Shown here: positions 55,925-64,000 of the stretch, piece after piece
Position numbering within the stretch: the stretch's first letter is position 1
Layout: each line of letters starts with the position of its first letter
Assembly: GCF_001591585.1 (NCBI RefSeq)
Contig: NZ_BCVE01000004.1
Span: forward strand, 62,001 to 126,000
Reading direction: 5' to 3'
Length of the DNA: 64,000 bases
Source of the DNA: Niallia circulans NBRC 13626
Lineage (GTDB): Bacteria > Bacillota > Bacilli > Bacillales > Cytobacillaceae
Notes under the pieces: model-generated
The model's input: only the letters and a program-made list of their open reading frames with translations
Told to the model about the DNA's origin: nothing
Database searches by the model: none
Position numbers and translations under genes: made by a program

Positions 55925-56374
55925 TTATTTTTTAAATGAAACGGCATTTTCTGCTCGTATCATCATTCTTTTAAAGAAACTATCTTTTTCTGGCACGACT
56001 CCACCATTCATAATTATCTTGTAATTATTTGAGGCATCTAAAATTGCATCTCTTAGTAATTTATTGCAATGCTTTAAATCTTCATCTTTTAAATTTCTAA
56101 TATTCTTATCAAGAAAACCTGGCAAATCTCGAAATTTCGCCATTACGGTGACTCCTTGCATTTTTTTTGCGGCAAGGATTCTGCCATTATTATTGATTGC
56201 AAACAAAACAATGGTGCCTGCTTTAATCCGGCCAGGTTTCTTCCCAATCGCTACTTTTCCCATTCTTCTAAGTTCCGTATAGCCTTTAGTAAAATGTTTA
56301 ATCTGTAAAAATCCCAATCCCATTTGAATAACAAATGCTCCTGCTATTAAAAGCATAATTATAATTAGTTCCAT
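55925..56374 (-). CDS. gutM: Glucitol operon activator protein GutM
   Basis: A 149-residue GutM. It begins with a single hydrophobic segment (MELIIIMLLIAGAFVIQMGLGFLQ) and has the conserved MGKVAIGKKPGRIKAGTIVLFAINNNGRI. GutM modulates the sorbitol PTS regulator in E. coli and Lactobacillus, apparently at the membrane. It lies 11 bases after gutR, so the two are co-transcribed. The protein is a little longer than E. coli GutM. Confidence 0.9.
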   Translation of the reverse strand: MELIIIMLLIAGAFVIQMGLGFLQIKHFTKGYTELRRMGKVAIGKKPGRIKAGTIVLFAINNNGRILAAKKMQGVTVMAKFRDLPGFLDKNIRNLKDEDLKHCNKLLRDAILDASNNYKIIMNGGVVPEKDSFFKRMMIRAENAVSFKK

Positions 56375-56385
56375 TCATTCACATC

Positions 56386-58320
56386 CTAAATATCCTTCTC
56401 TATTCCATCCTCGAGATAAAGACATAAATCTTCATATTTTTTAACTTGAATCAATTTATTCACCAATTTTGTATTAGAAGATATATTAATAATTTCATCA
56501 TAAATTTCCACTAATAAACCAGCATCATATTCTGTATGTTCTGGTAAGGCTAACAAAAATACTAACTTTAACGCATGATTATCCTGCCAGACTGTTTCTG
56601 GAAAAATCCCTACCGCCAGCTCTATTTTGTCTGACTGATAATGGAGGGTATGTGAAAGTGCAATATATTTATCAAATATCATCGACCCTTTTTCTTCTCT
56701 TATTTGCAAGCGCTGTTTGAAGGCATCATCCACATAACCATTTAAAGTTAGCTGATCAACCATCCAATTTAGATTTTCTGAGTAACTTAACGATTTATCT
56801 AAAATAAAGAATTTTTGTTTATTTAGCAGTAGTTTAATAACAGAATGGAAACTTGTACTACTATTTTCTTTAATTTCAAATTTATCTAAGTAACTAATAT
56901 GTTCGATTTGTTGCAGAACCTTTTTCTCATCAAAGATTTCACTAATGATAACTAACGGCGTTTGAATGGCATAGGGTATATTAACTGTCGAAAAGACAAT
57001 ATCATACTTATCTAATGTATTCTTACTTAATTCATTTTCAGAAAAGATATCTATTTTAGTATGGGGGTCGAGTATTTTTTTCAGCTGCATTGCTACAATT
57101 TTTGCTGTCCCTCTACCAGTTCCACATACAACTACTACCTGTTCTAATTTCTTAAGATTGTCCTTGTTATTCTCAATGAAAACACCAAAATATAATGCGA
57201 TATATCCAAGTTCTTCTGCTGAAACTTTCATTCCATATTCTTTGAAAATACTTTCTCCAACTATTTCTGACATTTGATATGCCAAGGGGTACTTTCCTTT
57301 GATATCATCTAATAAAGGATTTTTCAATTGGATATTAAACATTAATCGATTTATCATAAAAGTAAGATGATATTGTAAATCCTTATAAAAATCTCCACTT
57401 TCTTTTACCTTATTTAAATTAAAGCCTAAATTAGTGATACTATTATCCAAAAGATTCGTGATTTCCTTTGTTACTATAACACCTTCAATGGAATGGCTAT
57501 TAATTGGTGTCCTTCTCCCGACGATTGGCAATGCAATAAAAAGAATCTCACATCTAGGTAGGCTTATAGATAATTTCCTTTCAAGAACTTTGCTTATTTC
57601 TAAGGCTATATTGAAATCAGGTGAATTTACTATCTTATGGTAGTTATCATCCATTTCTTTTATGGGGTGACCTTTTAAAAAACGATCAAGCATAATAATA
57701 ATAGAATGAAGCAATCTATCTTTCGTACTTATCTCAAAGTCATAATGATTGGCGACTTCTATAATTGCTTCTTTAATATCTTTATCCAATGAATCTTCGG
57801 TAAAAAGATATGGAAATAAATTATCCAATATAAAAAATCGCAAATCTATTTCTCTACCTTTTAAATACATCCCCTTGTTCTGTTTTCCTTTGATGGCAAG
57901 ATTATACGTTTCGAGAGCCACTGATGCTTTTTTTAATTCATTCACTAATGTTGTTCTTCCTAAATTTAACTCAAAGGCCATTTCATCCATAGTTATTATT
58001 CCATCATCATTCAATAACATATCGATAACAGTTGCGATTCTTCTTTGAGGTGAATCAACCATTTGAGAGAGATTATTAAACTGCTCTATAACCCTATTAA
58101 GCTTTTCCTGATTGTGAATTTTCAAAAAAAAACCTTTCCCTCTTTCATTAATCAATTCAGCTATTCCTTCTAATTCTTTATTAAATTGCTTAATTACTAG
58201 CCGAACAGTTCTTGCACTTATCCCCATTTGCTGCGCAAGATAATCTAAAGGACAATACATTTTTTTAGCAGTTAATTCTATAATTTTCCCTATGCGACTA
58301 CTGGAATTTAAATCAGTCAT
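56386..58320 (-). CDS. gutR: PRD-containing transcriptional activator of the sorbitol operon
   Basis: A 644-residue regulator of the MtlR/GutR type. N-terminal HTH (ISARTVRLVIKQFNKEL) and a second HTH-like block (MAFELNLGRTTLVNELKKA) are followed by two PRDs (about 180-400), an EIIB-like domain with CGTGRGTAKIVAMQ near 405-415 and an EIIA(Mtl)-like C-terminus (KYIALSHTLHYQSDKIELAVGIFPE). PTS-dependent phosphorylation of PRDs and EII domains sets its activity. It lies between gutF and gutM, as in Lactobacillus gutFRMCBA. A palindrome lies just upstream. Confidence 0.9.
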   Translation of the reverse strand: MTDLNSSSRIGKIIELTAKKMYCPLDYLAQQMGISARTVRLVIKQFNKELEGIAELINERGKGFFLKIHNQEKLNRVIEQFNNLSQMVDSPQRRIATVIDMLLNDDGIITMDEMAFELNLGRTTLVNELKKASVALETYNLAIKGKQNKGMYLKGREIDLRFFILDNLFPYLFTEDSLDKDIKEAIIEVANHYDFEISTKDRLLHSIIIMLDRFLKGHPIKEMDDNYHKIVNSPDFNIALEISKVLERKLSISLPRCEILFIALPIVGRRTPINSHSIEGVIVTKEITNLLDNSITNLGFNLNKVKESGDFYKDLQYHLTFMINRLMFNIQLKNPLLDDIKGKYPLAYQMSEIVGESIFKEYGMKVSAEELGYIALYFGVFIENNKDNLKKLEQVVVVCGTGRGTAKIVAMQLKKILDPHTKIDIFSENELSKNTLDKYDIVFSTVNIPYAIQTPLVIISEIFDEKKVLQQIEHISYLDKFEIKENSSTSFHSVIKLLLNKQKFFILDKSLSYSENLNWMVDQLTLNGYVDDAFKQRLQIREEKGSMIFDKYIALSHTLHYQSDKIELAVGIFPETVWQDNHALKLVFLLALPEHTEYDAGLLVEIYDEIINISSNTKLVNKLIQVKKYEDLCLYLEDGIEKDI

Positions 58321-58347
58321 TTAATTACCACACCCTTATATCCTGTT

Positions 58348-58361
58348 GTTCATATATGAAC
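58348..58361 (-). promoter_or_regulatory. 14-bp palindrome upstream of gutR
   Basis: GTTCATATATGAAC is a perfect palindrome 28 bases before the gutR start codon. It could be an operator or part of a leader; no T tract follows. Confidence 0.35.
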
Positions 58362-58439
58362 TATGCTTATATTCAATTCACTAAATATATCATAAAGCAT
58401 TGGTATATTAACTGATTTATTCATTAAATGGCTAGTTTA

Positions 58440-59240
58440 TTAGCCACGTGATTTTCCACCTGATATATTAAAGGTCGTCCCTGTAATATAACTAGCTCTA
58501 TCTGAAGCAAGATAGGACACTAAATCACCAACCTCTTTTAATTTACCCTCCCTGCCAATCGGAATTGATTTACTGTAATCAGTTGATAAATCGTCTACAG
58601 TAACACCTCGAGTATAAGCTAAAGCTTCATTGTAAGCACTCGTGCGCAAACCTGTTTTCTCTAATATTCCTGGAGCAATAGCAACTACGCGAATATTATA
58701 TGCTCCTAACTCTTTTGCCCATGCGCGAGAAAATGAGATTAGCGCTCCTTTGGTAGCAGAATAACAACTCTGACCTGCCGATCCTTCTTGACCCGCTTCA
58801 GAAGCAACATTAATAATTACCCCTTTACCTTGCTTCAGCATTTCCTTCGCTGCCGCTTGTGCACAAAGATATGGACCTTTTTGATTAACCGCAACCATAA
58901 AGTCAAAATCTTTTTCATTTAATTCATATTGTGGTTTCTCTCCTTTTATATCAACTAGCAATCTTGGTAAGTTCACCCCAGCATTATTAACTAAAATATC
59001 AAGCTTTCCATATTGTTCAATAACTTTATTAATCATTCGATCAACACTTTCTTTATTGGTGACATCACATTTTATAAGAAAAGAACCATCTGCTTGCTGC
59101 CCCTCTTCTCCTACTAAATCAGAGATAATCACCTTCGCACCATTATTAACTAACTCTTTTGCAATAGCAAAACCAATCCCAGAAGATCCACCTGTTACAA
59201 TGGCAACTTTCCCTTCCAGGTCTAACCATGAATTATTCAT
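58440..59240 (-). CDS. gutF: Sorbitol-6-phosphate 2-dehydrogenase (SDR)
   Basis: A 266-residue short-chain dehydrogenase that likely oxidises sorbitol-6-phosphate to fructose-6-phosphate with NAD. The cofactor motif is TGGSSGIGFAIA near residues 16-26, NNAGVNLPR follows, and the active Ser-Tyr-Lys set lies in VASEAGQEGSAGQSCYSATKGALISF. The assignment to sorbitol-6-phosphate rests on sequence and operon context. It is the first gene of the gut operon; a cre-like site overlaps its leader. SD GAGGAGGGAAAT precedes the ATG. Confidence 0.9.
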   Translation of the reverse strand: MNNSWLDLEGKVAIVTGGSSGIGFAIAKELVNNGAKVIISDLVGEEGQQADGSFLIKCDVTNKESVDRMINKVIEQYGKLDILVNNAGVNLPRLLVDIKGEKPQYELNEKDFDFMVAVNQKGPYLCAQAAAKEMLKQGKGVIINVASEAGQEGSAGQSCYSATKGALISFSRAWAKELGAYNIRVVAIAPGILEKTGLRTSAYNEALAYTRGVTVDDLSTDYSKSIPIGREGKLKEVGDLVSYLASDRASYITGTTFNISGGKSRG

Positions 59241-59259
59241 TTATATTTCCCTCCTCATT

Positions 59260-59273
59260 ATTAAGCGTTTTCA
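59260..59273 (-). promoter_or_regulatory. Candidate cre site in front of gutF
   Basis: On the minus strand TGAAAACGCTTAAT matches the cre consensus TGwAAnCGnTnwCA at all but the last two bases. It lies 20-33 bases before the ATG, where CcpA would block transcription. Catabolite repression of a sorbitol operon is expected. Confidence 0.55.
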
Positions 59274-59326
59274 CCACTATGTTTTTAGTATAAAGCTCAT
59301 TCTTTATTACATTAATACCTTTATTT

Positions 59327-59340
59327 GCACATAATTGTGC
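59327..59340 (-). promoter_or_regulatory. Dyad GCACA-N4-TGTGC upstream of gutF
   Basis: Five-base arms GCACA and TGTGC around TAAT lie about 87-100 bases before gutF, upstream of a weak -10 like TATACT. It is a candidate GutR activator site; unproven. Confidence 0.35.
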
Positions 59341-59436
59341 AGACTCCTGTATTAATTTAAAAATGCATGATTTCCTTCCATTTCAGCCAAAGCAGTGAGT
59401 ATTTCTGGTCACTTTTTAAATTTTTTGGTTCAAAAA

Positions 59437-59486
59437 AAAAACAATTTTTCAAAAGATATCAAGCTTTCTTTTGAAAAATTGTTTTT
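59437..59486 (-). terminator. Terminator of yjaV-med
   Basis: A 19 bp stem AAAAACAATTTTTCAAAAG with its complement around a 12-nt loop, right behind the med stop. T/A tracts on both sides. It separates med from the gut operon and leaves no room for comZ. Confidence 0.9.
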
Positions 59487-59502
59487 GATTTTCTATTTTA
59501 AT

Positions 59503-60513
59503 TTAAATTTCATTCGGCAATTTGCCTGTGTTCTTATAGCGTTCTAAGTCTTTCTCCAACCGTTCTATAAACTCTTTATCAACATTGGGACTATATTTCC
59601 CTAGAAAAATGGTATCGTCTCTAATTCCACATGCACGATTTCCAGACTTTAGTTTCCCCTCATTAAATGCTTGAGCGATTTGCCCATACAGCTTGGGTAT
59701 ATCTTGAATGGTGCTTGTTAAGACCGCATATTTTCCTATAGAAGACTGATCTGAAATATATCCAATCGCGTATAAACCATTTTCTTTCATTCTTTCAATG
59801 ATCCCCACATGAAAACCATCACCGACTGGATAAACCACGTCTACATTTTGACTGATCTCCTTATCTAACAGACTCATCGCTTTTTCACGGTTATCCCAAT
59901 CATTAACGAATTCTTTCAAGACCTTTACATCCTTATTGATGTAGTGGACCCCTGCTTCAAAACCATTGGCCTCCTCTTGCCAATCGTATGCACCAATAAC
60001 GCCTACCATATTTGTTCTTGTCATATGACCGGCAACCATCCCGCTAAAAAAACCCATCGGATAATTCTCTAGTTTAATATTACTTGTATTCGATTGTGTT
60101 GCAGGTTCTCTTCCATTTAAACTAACAAAATGGATGGAGGGAAATTTTTGAGAAAGAATGTTAAAATACTGCACAAAGTTTCCGCCGTGGCCAAAAATTA
60201 AATTAACCCCTTTTCCCTGTAATTCCTTCACTGCTCTTTCTGCAATTGTGTAAGAATCAATAGACTCTTTATAAAACACATCTACCCCAAGTTTCGTATG
60301 TATATTTAATAATCCTTTATATCCTTGCGTCCCCCATGCCTGATCATTTACTGTTCCAACTACAAGAAGACCAACTTTTTCTAATTTTCCTTGTTTCCCC
60401 AGTGAATTATGAAAGAATAGAAAAAGGAAAAGAACACACGCCATTAGAGGAAGGATAAAAAAAATCTTTCCCCTAATTATTGATTTACGAATGTTCATCC
60501 ATGCACTTTTCAT
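59503..60513 (-). CDS. med: Competence regulator Med (BMP-family)
   Basis: A 336-residue protein of the basic membrane protein (BMP) family, closely like B. subtilis Med: KVGLLVVGTVNDQAWGTQGYKGLLNIHTKLGVDVFYKES, then VIFGHGGNFVQYFN-type, GLYAIGYISDQSSIGKYAVLTSTIQD and LPNEI near the end. An N-terminal hydrophobic segment (FFILPLMACVLFLFLFF) anchors it. Med is a positive regulator of comK in B. subtilis. Its usual partner comZ is not behind it here. yjaV lies 22 bases upstream in the same direction. Confidence 0.93.
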   Translation of the reverse strand: MKSAWMNIRKSIIRGKIFFILPLMACVLFLFLFFHNSLGKQGKLEKVGLLVVGTVNDQAWGTQGYKGLLNIHTKLGVDVFYKESIDSYTIAERAVKELQGKGVNLIFGHGGNFVQYFNILSQKFPSIHFVSLNGREPATQSNTSNIKLENYPMGFFSGMVAGHMTRTNMVGVIGAYDWQEEANGFEAGVHYINKDVKVLKEFVNDWDNREKAMSLLDKEISQNVDVVYPVGDGFHVGIIERMKENGLYAIGYISDQSSIGKYAVLTSTIQDIPKLYGQIAQAFNEGKLKSGNRACGIRDDTIFLGKYSPNVDKEFIERLEKDLERYKNTGKLPNEI

Positions 60514-60535
60514 TGTATTTACTCCTATAATACTA

Positions 60536-61321
60536 CTAAATTCTATTAAATACGTAATGCTTCTTTTGCTTTTCTATGTTATCCTCTATTGTCCCTTTGT
60601 TTTCAATGATTACTTCTTGTAAATTTCGAGATAATTGCAGAACCCTTTTTGTTTTTGGTATATCCCATTGTAATTGTTCTAAGCATCTTTGCCAATGGTT
60701 TATTTCCTTACTCTTTAATAGAATATCATTATTTTGTCCTTTCGTTGTCATTTTTACTACTTCCCTTACCGCATCTTCAATAAAAATTGCATCCATTGTA
60801 TACTCGCGGACATTTAACTGAATATCGTTCTTCTCTTTTCCCTCTACAATCTGTTGAAATAAAAAATCACTTGGCTGCCATGGACCATAAAGTGTTGGTA
60901 AATGGATTACTTGTATATCATGGTCAACTAAATTATCTTTTAAAAAGGTTGTAAAATCTCTTTCTGCCTCTCTAGAAGTAATATTCACTAAAAATGTCAA
61001 CTTTTTACCGCAGCTCGTTTCTTTGTCTCGAAAATTTGAAAACAGATTTTGGATCTTTTCGTATATTGATATTTGTTTTATTGTATAGAGGTCAAAGTAT
61101 ATATGTTGTACATTTGGATCTTGGAGAATAAAAGGGAGCTTATCCAAGCTTTTCTCACTAAAATTCGCATTGCGCCCAATTTCCATTCTCTTATCTTCTA
61201 AATCTTCTATCGAAATTTCCGGATAGGAGATGCCGATTATTTCCTCTCCTTCTTCTAGTAAGGTGGAGCATATATGAAAGCCCACAAACTGATAAACGCC
61301 AAATATTACAGCTTTCTTCAT
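60536..61321 (-). CDS. yjaV: NAD-dependent epimerase-like protein YjaV
   Basis: A 261-residue extended-SDR-like protein, the YjaV counterpart by place (upstream of med) and size. The N-terminal VIFGVYQFVGFHICSTLLEEG is a variant Rossmann loop. LPTLYGPWQPSDFLFQQIVEGK is found in epimerases, but the catalytic Tyr-x3-Lys is not clear. The substrate is unknown and it may not be catalytic. It precedes med by 22 bases, so the two are likely one transcript. Confidence 0.82.
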   Translation of the reverse strand: MKKAVIFGVYQFVGFHICSTLLEEGEEIIGISYPEISIEDLEDKRMEIGRNANFSEKSLDKLPFILQDPNVQHIYFDLYTIKQISIYEKIQNLFSNFRDKETSCGKKLTFLVNITSREAERDFTTFLKDNLVDHDIQVIHLPTLYGPWQPSDFLFQQIVEGKEKNDIQLNVREYTMDAIFIEDAVREVVKMTTKGQNNDILLKSKEINHWQRCLEQLQWDIPKTKRVLQLSRNLQEVIIENKGTIEDNIEKQKKHYVFNRI

Positions 61322-61434
61322 GAAGAAGCCTCCCCTTAAAATTACTTAATGTATCATATGCAGTAAAAAAGACAATTATTTCATCTGCTTAATAAAAGCT
61401 TTCTTCAGAAGCCATTTTCATATGAAAAGTTCAA

Positions 61435-61482
61435 AAAAGATGGTGTTCTAATATAGCCTTTGCTACTTGAACACCATCTTTT
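61435..61482 (-). terminator. Terminator of yjaU
   Basis: AAAAGATGGTGTTC pairs with GAACACCATCTTTT (14 bp) around a 20-nt loop, with a T-rich tail on both strands, directly behind the yjaU stop. Confidence 0.88.
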
Positions 61483-61485
61483 CTT

Positions 61486-62223
61486 TCAAAGTGTCTTCTC
61501 ATATTTCTTAAAAAACGTTGCAATTTGTTTCGGAATGGCACTCCTTTTCTCTGGTAATACATAGGATACAAAAATAGGCAGGTCTTTTTCTTCCCAAATT
61601 ACAGAAGCTTTTTTTAATCCATTTGATTGGTAATAAGATCTACCATTATGCAAAATATGAATTATTTTAGTTGGGATTTCAGCCTCATCTAACTGATACT
61701 CCTTTTTATCCTTTACTACTTCGAATAACTCCTGCTTATTGGTATTGAAAGCGATACTTATCTCATTCGTTAACTTTTTTATAAAAAACTTATGCTCTTT
61801 CTCTCTATCTAAATGTTCTTTTAAAGATAAAATTGGGTTTAGCAAAACAACAGATCGAATATTGTCTTTCATCTCCATCATTAATTGGATCGCTGTCAGT
61901 GCCCCCATTCCTTCAGCAATTATATGAATTCTCTGGTTTAATATTTCTGTTCGAATAATATGTTCATATAATCTTTTCGCCAATTGCAAAGCTTTTTCGC
62001 TGCCCCAGTTCTTTCCATATAGATTGGAATAAAATATCGTATATCCATTATCCCGTAACGATTCAATTAAATTCCGCTTTCCTTCATTTTGGTTCCAAAA
62101 ACTATTACTGTCGGTTACATAATTTCTTTCGTCTCCAATTATTAAGATACCGAAACCATTAGGTCGATGAGGATAATGTATCATGTTCCATTCGGTATCT
62201 AACAGGAAGTTCCGGTTCTCCAT
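61486..62223 (-). CDS. yjaU: Alpha/beta hydrolase-like protein YjaU
   Basis: A 245-residue alpha/beta hydrolase fold protein, YjaU by place. The first strands FGILIIGDERNYV and NGYTIFYSNLYGKNWGSEKAL are typical. The nucleophile elbow reads HIIAEGMGALTAIQLM: where most family members have GxSxG it has A-E-G-M-G, so the Ser nucleophile seems to be replaced by Gly. The late IIHILHNGRSYY and DLPIFV strands follow. It may be non-catalytic. It is a single-gene unit in front of the yjaV-med unit. Confidence 0.8.
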   Translation of the reverse strand: MENRNFLLDTEWNMIHYPHRPNGFGILIIGDERNYVTDSNSFWNQNEGKRNLIESLRDNGYTIFYSNLYGKNWGSEKALQLAKRLYEHIIRTEILNQRIHIIAEGMGALTAIQLMMEMKDNIRSVVLLNPILSLKEHLDREKEHKFFIKKLTNEISIAFNTNKQELFEVVKDKKEYQLDEAEIPTKIIHILHNGRSYYQSNGLKKASVIWEEKDLPIFVSYVLPEKRSAIPKQIATFFKKYEKTL

Positions 62224-62507
62224 CTTAAAAACTCCTTTTTAGCATTTTCCTTCTAATAATGTATGTCTCTTTTATTAAAACGTAAGGGAGTTTGCCTATA
62301 TTTCAAGAAGAAATGCGGAGTCATCTCAGAAAATAATCAGATTTTTTATCTATTTCTGTTAAAGGAATGACATATTAACATAATCGGAAATACTATTTAT
62401 AATGGAAAAAGTGAAGAATTTAAGAAAGCTCTATCATTCACATTTATTATTTAGCTTCGATGTGGTAAGATGGTTATGATAAGCAAGCTATAAAGAGGTG
62501 ATTTCGG

Positions 62508-62699
62508 TTGCGTTACATAATGACAATTTTTTGGACATTTTTACTTGCTCAAATGTTAGTTTATGTTGTTGGTTCAATGAATGGGGTTCCTTTTAATTTT
62601 TCAATGGGGCTAATTCTGACAGCTGTCTTTTCCGTACTAGTTTTCATTTTATCAGCAATTATTCCAGATGAACCTGCTCATGAAAAAGGTTCTCATTAA
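62508..62699 (+). CDS. yjzD: DUF2929 small membrane protein YjzD
   Basis: A 63-residue protein with two hydrophobic segments (IMTIFWTFLLAQMLVYVVGSM and GLILTAVFSVLVFILSAIIP), matching DUF2929 proteins such as YjzD. TTG 62508 is the start with GAGGTGATT in front. The C-terminus is polar. Its function is unknown. It runs opposite to the neighbours yjaU and clpB and has its own terminator. Confidence 0.83.
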   Translation: MRYIMTIFWTFLLAQMLVYVVGSMNGVPFNFSMGLILTAVFSVLVFILSAIIPDEPAHEKGSH

Positions 62700-62721
62700 A
62701 AATCTGTATATCGTAAGATTG

Positions 62722-62785
62722 GGTGATTAAATATATGCACTAATAGGGGAATTCTATTCGTGTATTTTGTTTAATCACCTTTTTA
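62722..62785 (+). terminator. Terminator of yjzD
   Basis: GGTGATTAAA (62722-62731) pairs with TTTAATCACC (62770-62779), with six T after it and a loop of 38 nt. Confidence 0.75.
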
Positions 62786-62803
62786 TTGCAGCCATAAAAA
62801 AAT

Positions 62804-62847
62804 GCCTGAATACAAATATTTACTAATTTGTCCAATTGTATTCAGGC
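62804..62847 (-). terminator. Terminator of clpB
   Basis: A 12 bp stem GCCTGAATACAA / TTGTATTCAGGC with a 20-nt loop and ATTTTTTT on the minus strand, 27 bases after the clpB stop. Confidence 0.88.
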
Positions 62848-62873
62848 TGTTACAAACACTTAATAGTCGAAAA

Positions 62874-64000
62874 TTACAAAGTATGTTTTAAAATTATTTG
62901 TTCCTCTTCTTCATCAATTAAAACATGATCACTTTCTTTTACTTTACCAGCAATTATATCTTTTGCCAGCAGTGTTTCAATTGTTTTCTGTAAATATCTA
63001 CGAAGTGGTCTTGCTCCAAATTTTGGATCAAACCCATTTCTTGCAACAAATTCTTTCGCCTTTTCCGTCATATCAATAGTGATATGCTGATCTGTAAGGC
63101 GTGCTTGTAATTGAACAACTAGCTTGGATACTATATCTTTAATATTTCCGAGTGATAAAGGTTTGAATAAAATAACTTCATCAATTCTGTTTAAAAATTC
63201 TGGTCTAAAATGTCCATTTAATTGATTCATAACGCCTTCTCTTATTACTTCGGGTATTTCCTCTGCTTCTCCCGTTTCTAATAAAAGATGGGAACCAATA
63301 TTGGATGTCATGATGATGACTGTATTTTTAAAGTCCACTGTTCGTCCTCTCGAATCTGTAATCCTGCCATCATCAAGAACTTGAAGCAGAATATTGAATA
63401 CTTCTGGATGAGCTTTCTCTACTTCATCTAATAGGACAACAGAATATGGTTTTCTTCTGATTGCTTCTGTTAATTGTCCCCCTTCTTCATAGCCTATATA
63501 TCCTGGAGGAGCACCGATTAAACGAGACACAGCATGTTTTTCCATATACTCGGACATATCGATACGAATCATTTGCTCTTCACTATCAAAAAGCGTTGCC
63601 GCTAAGGTTTTGGCAAGTTCCGTTTTCCCAACACCTGTAGGTCCTAAAAATAAGAAGGAGCCAATTGGTCTGTTTGGATCTTTTATTCCTGCTCTCGCTC
63701 TTAATACTGCATCACTGACTAACTGCACTGCCTCTGCTTGGCCAACCACTCTTTCTTGCAGAATTGCTTCTAAGCGTAATAATTTTTCTCTCTCTTTCTC
63801 CACTAGCTTGGATACAGGAATCCCAGTCCACCTTGCAACAATATTGGCAATTTCCTCTTCTGTCACTTCTTCTCGAAGGAGACGGTTCTCTTGTCCTTGT
63901 TTTGTCTTTTCTTCCATCTCCTTAATTTCTTTTTCTAATTTTGGAATGCTGCCATGTCTTAGCTCAGCTGCTTTATTTAAATCATAATTATTTTCTGCAT
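62874..64000 (-). CDS. clpB: ATP-dependent chaperone ClpB (partial, C-terminal part)
   Basis: The 3' part of clpB, which continues past the window end at 64000; about 375 codons are visible. It has the end of the middle coiled-coil domain ([20 protein letters not shown] and [17 protein letters not shown]), then the second AAA+ domain: [20 protein letters not shown], Walker [16 protein letters not shown], Walker [16 protein letters not shown] and the small domain ending in [17 protein letters not shown]. ClpB disaggregates proteins with DnaK. B. subtilis lacks clpB, but B. cereus and many other Bacillaceae have it near here. Confidence 0.95.
   Translation of the reverse strand, partial: AENNYDLNKAAELRHGSIPKLEKEIKEMEEKTKQGQENRLLREEVTEEEIANIVARWTGIPVSKLVEKEREKLLRLEAILQERVVGQAEAVQLVSDAVLRARAGIKDPNRPIGSFLFLGPTGVGKTELAKTLAATLFDSEEQMIRIDMSEYMEKHAVSRLIGAPPGYIGYEEGGQLTEAIRRKPYSVVLLDEVEKAHPEVFNILLQVLDDGRITDSRGRTVDFKNTVIIMTSNIGSHLLLETGEAEEIPEVIREGVMNQLNGHFRPEFLNRIDEVILFKPLSLGNIKDIVSKLVVQLQARLTDQHITIDMTEKAKEFVARNGFDPKFGARPLRRYLQKTIETLLAKDIIAGKVKESDHVLIDEEEEQIILKHTL

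Overview
The window reads as chromosome of an AT-rich, endospore-forming Bacillaceae bacterium. Gene order follows the Bacillus subtilis yja-yjb-yjc region, seen here in reverse, and spore genes (cotZ, cotO, spoVIF, a spoVA set, a yjcZ-type gene) lie among housekeeping and competence genes. It is not the B. subtilis group itself: it has clpB, a sorbitol PTS operon, an extra spoVA set and a group IIC intron. Genus cannot be fixed from the sequence alone. All identifications rest on reading motifs and remembered families; no search was run.

Layout. 1-10 kb: tRNA-Val, an FMN reductase, a DoxX protein, anaerobic ribonucleotide reductase nrdDG behind paired NrdR boxes, yjcH-yjcG-yjcF, a DUF421 protein and the UvrD-type helicase yjcD. 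10-18 kb: spoVIF, an intact group IIC intron inserted behind the terminator of a yjcZ gene, a lipoprotein-spoVAC-spoVAD-spoVAEb operon, yjcA, cotZ, cotO and fabI with a FapR operator, plus two small genes recovered by hand. 18-29 kb: antiporter yjbQ, mgtE, prpE, pseudouridine synthase, NAD kinase, small alarmone synthetase, yjbL, a repeat pair, yjbK, yjbJ, truncated haemoglobin and SpxH. 29-46 kb: pepF, coiA, cls, mecA, spx, yjbC, a DUF4015 protein, oppABCDF and trpS. 46-52 kb: yjbA, yjaZ, a PerR-like regulator with a coupled 38-residue zinc-ribbon gene, and fabF-fabH with a second FapR operator. 52-59 kb: a sorbitol operon (sorbitol-6-P dehydrogenase, PRD regulator, GutM, EIIC, EIIB, EIIA, a transaldolase-like protein, a HAD phosphatase) lying between the normally linked med and fabH. 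59-64 kb: med, yjaV, yjaU, yjzD and the 3' part of clpB.

Shared themes: proteolytic and stress control (Spx, SpxH, MecA, PepF, ClpB, PerR-like), competence (CoiA, Med, MecA), fatty-acid elongation under FapR, and sporulation. Most of the window is ordinary conserved chromosome. The best leads are the zinc-ribbon gene coupled to the PerR-like regulator and its inverted-repeat operator, the two small sporulation-neighbourhood ORFs, the intron in a spore-gene terminator, and the sorbitol insertion with apparent loss of comZ.
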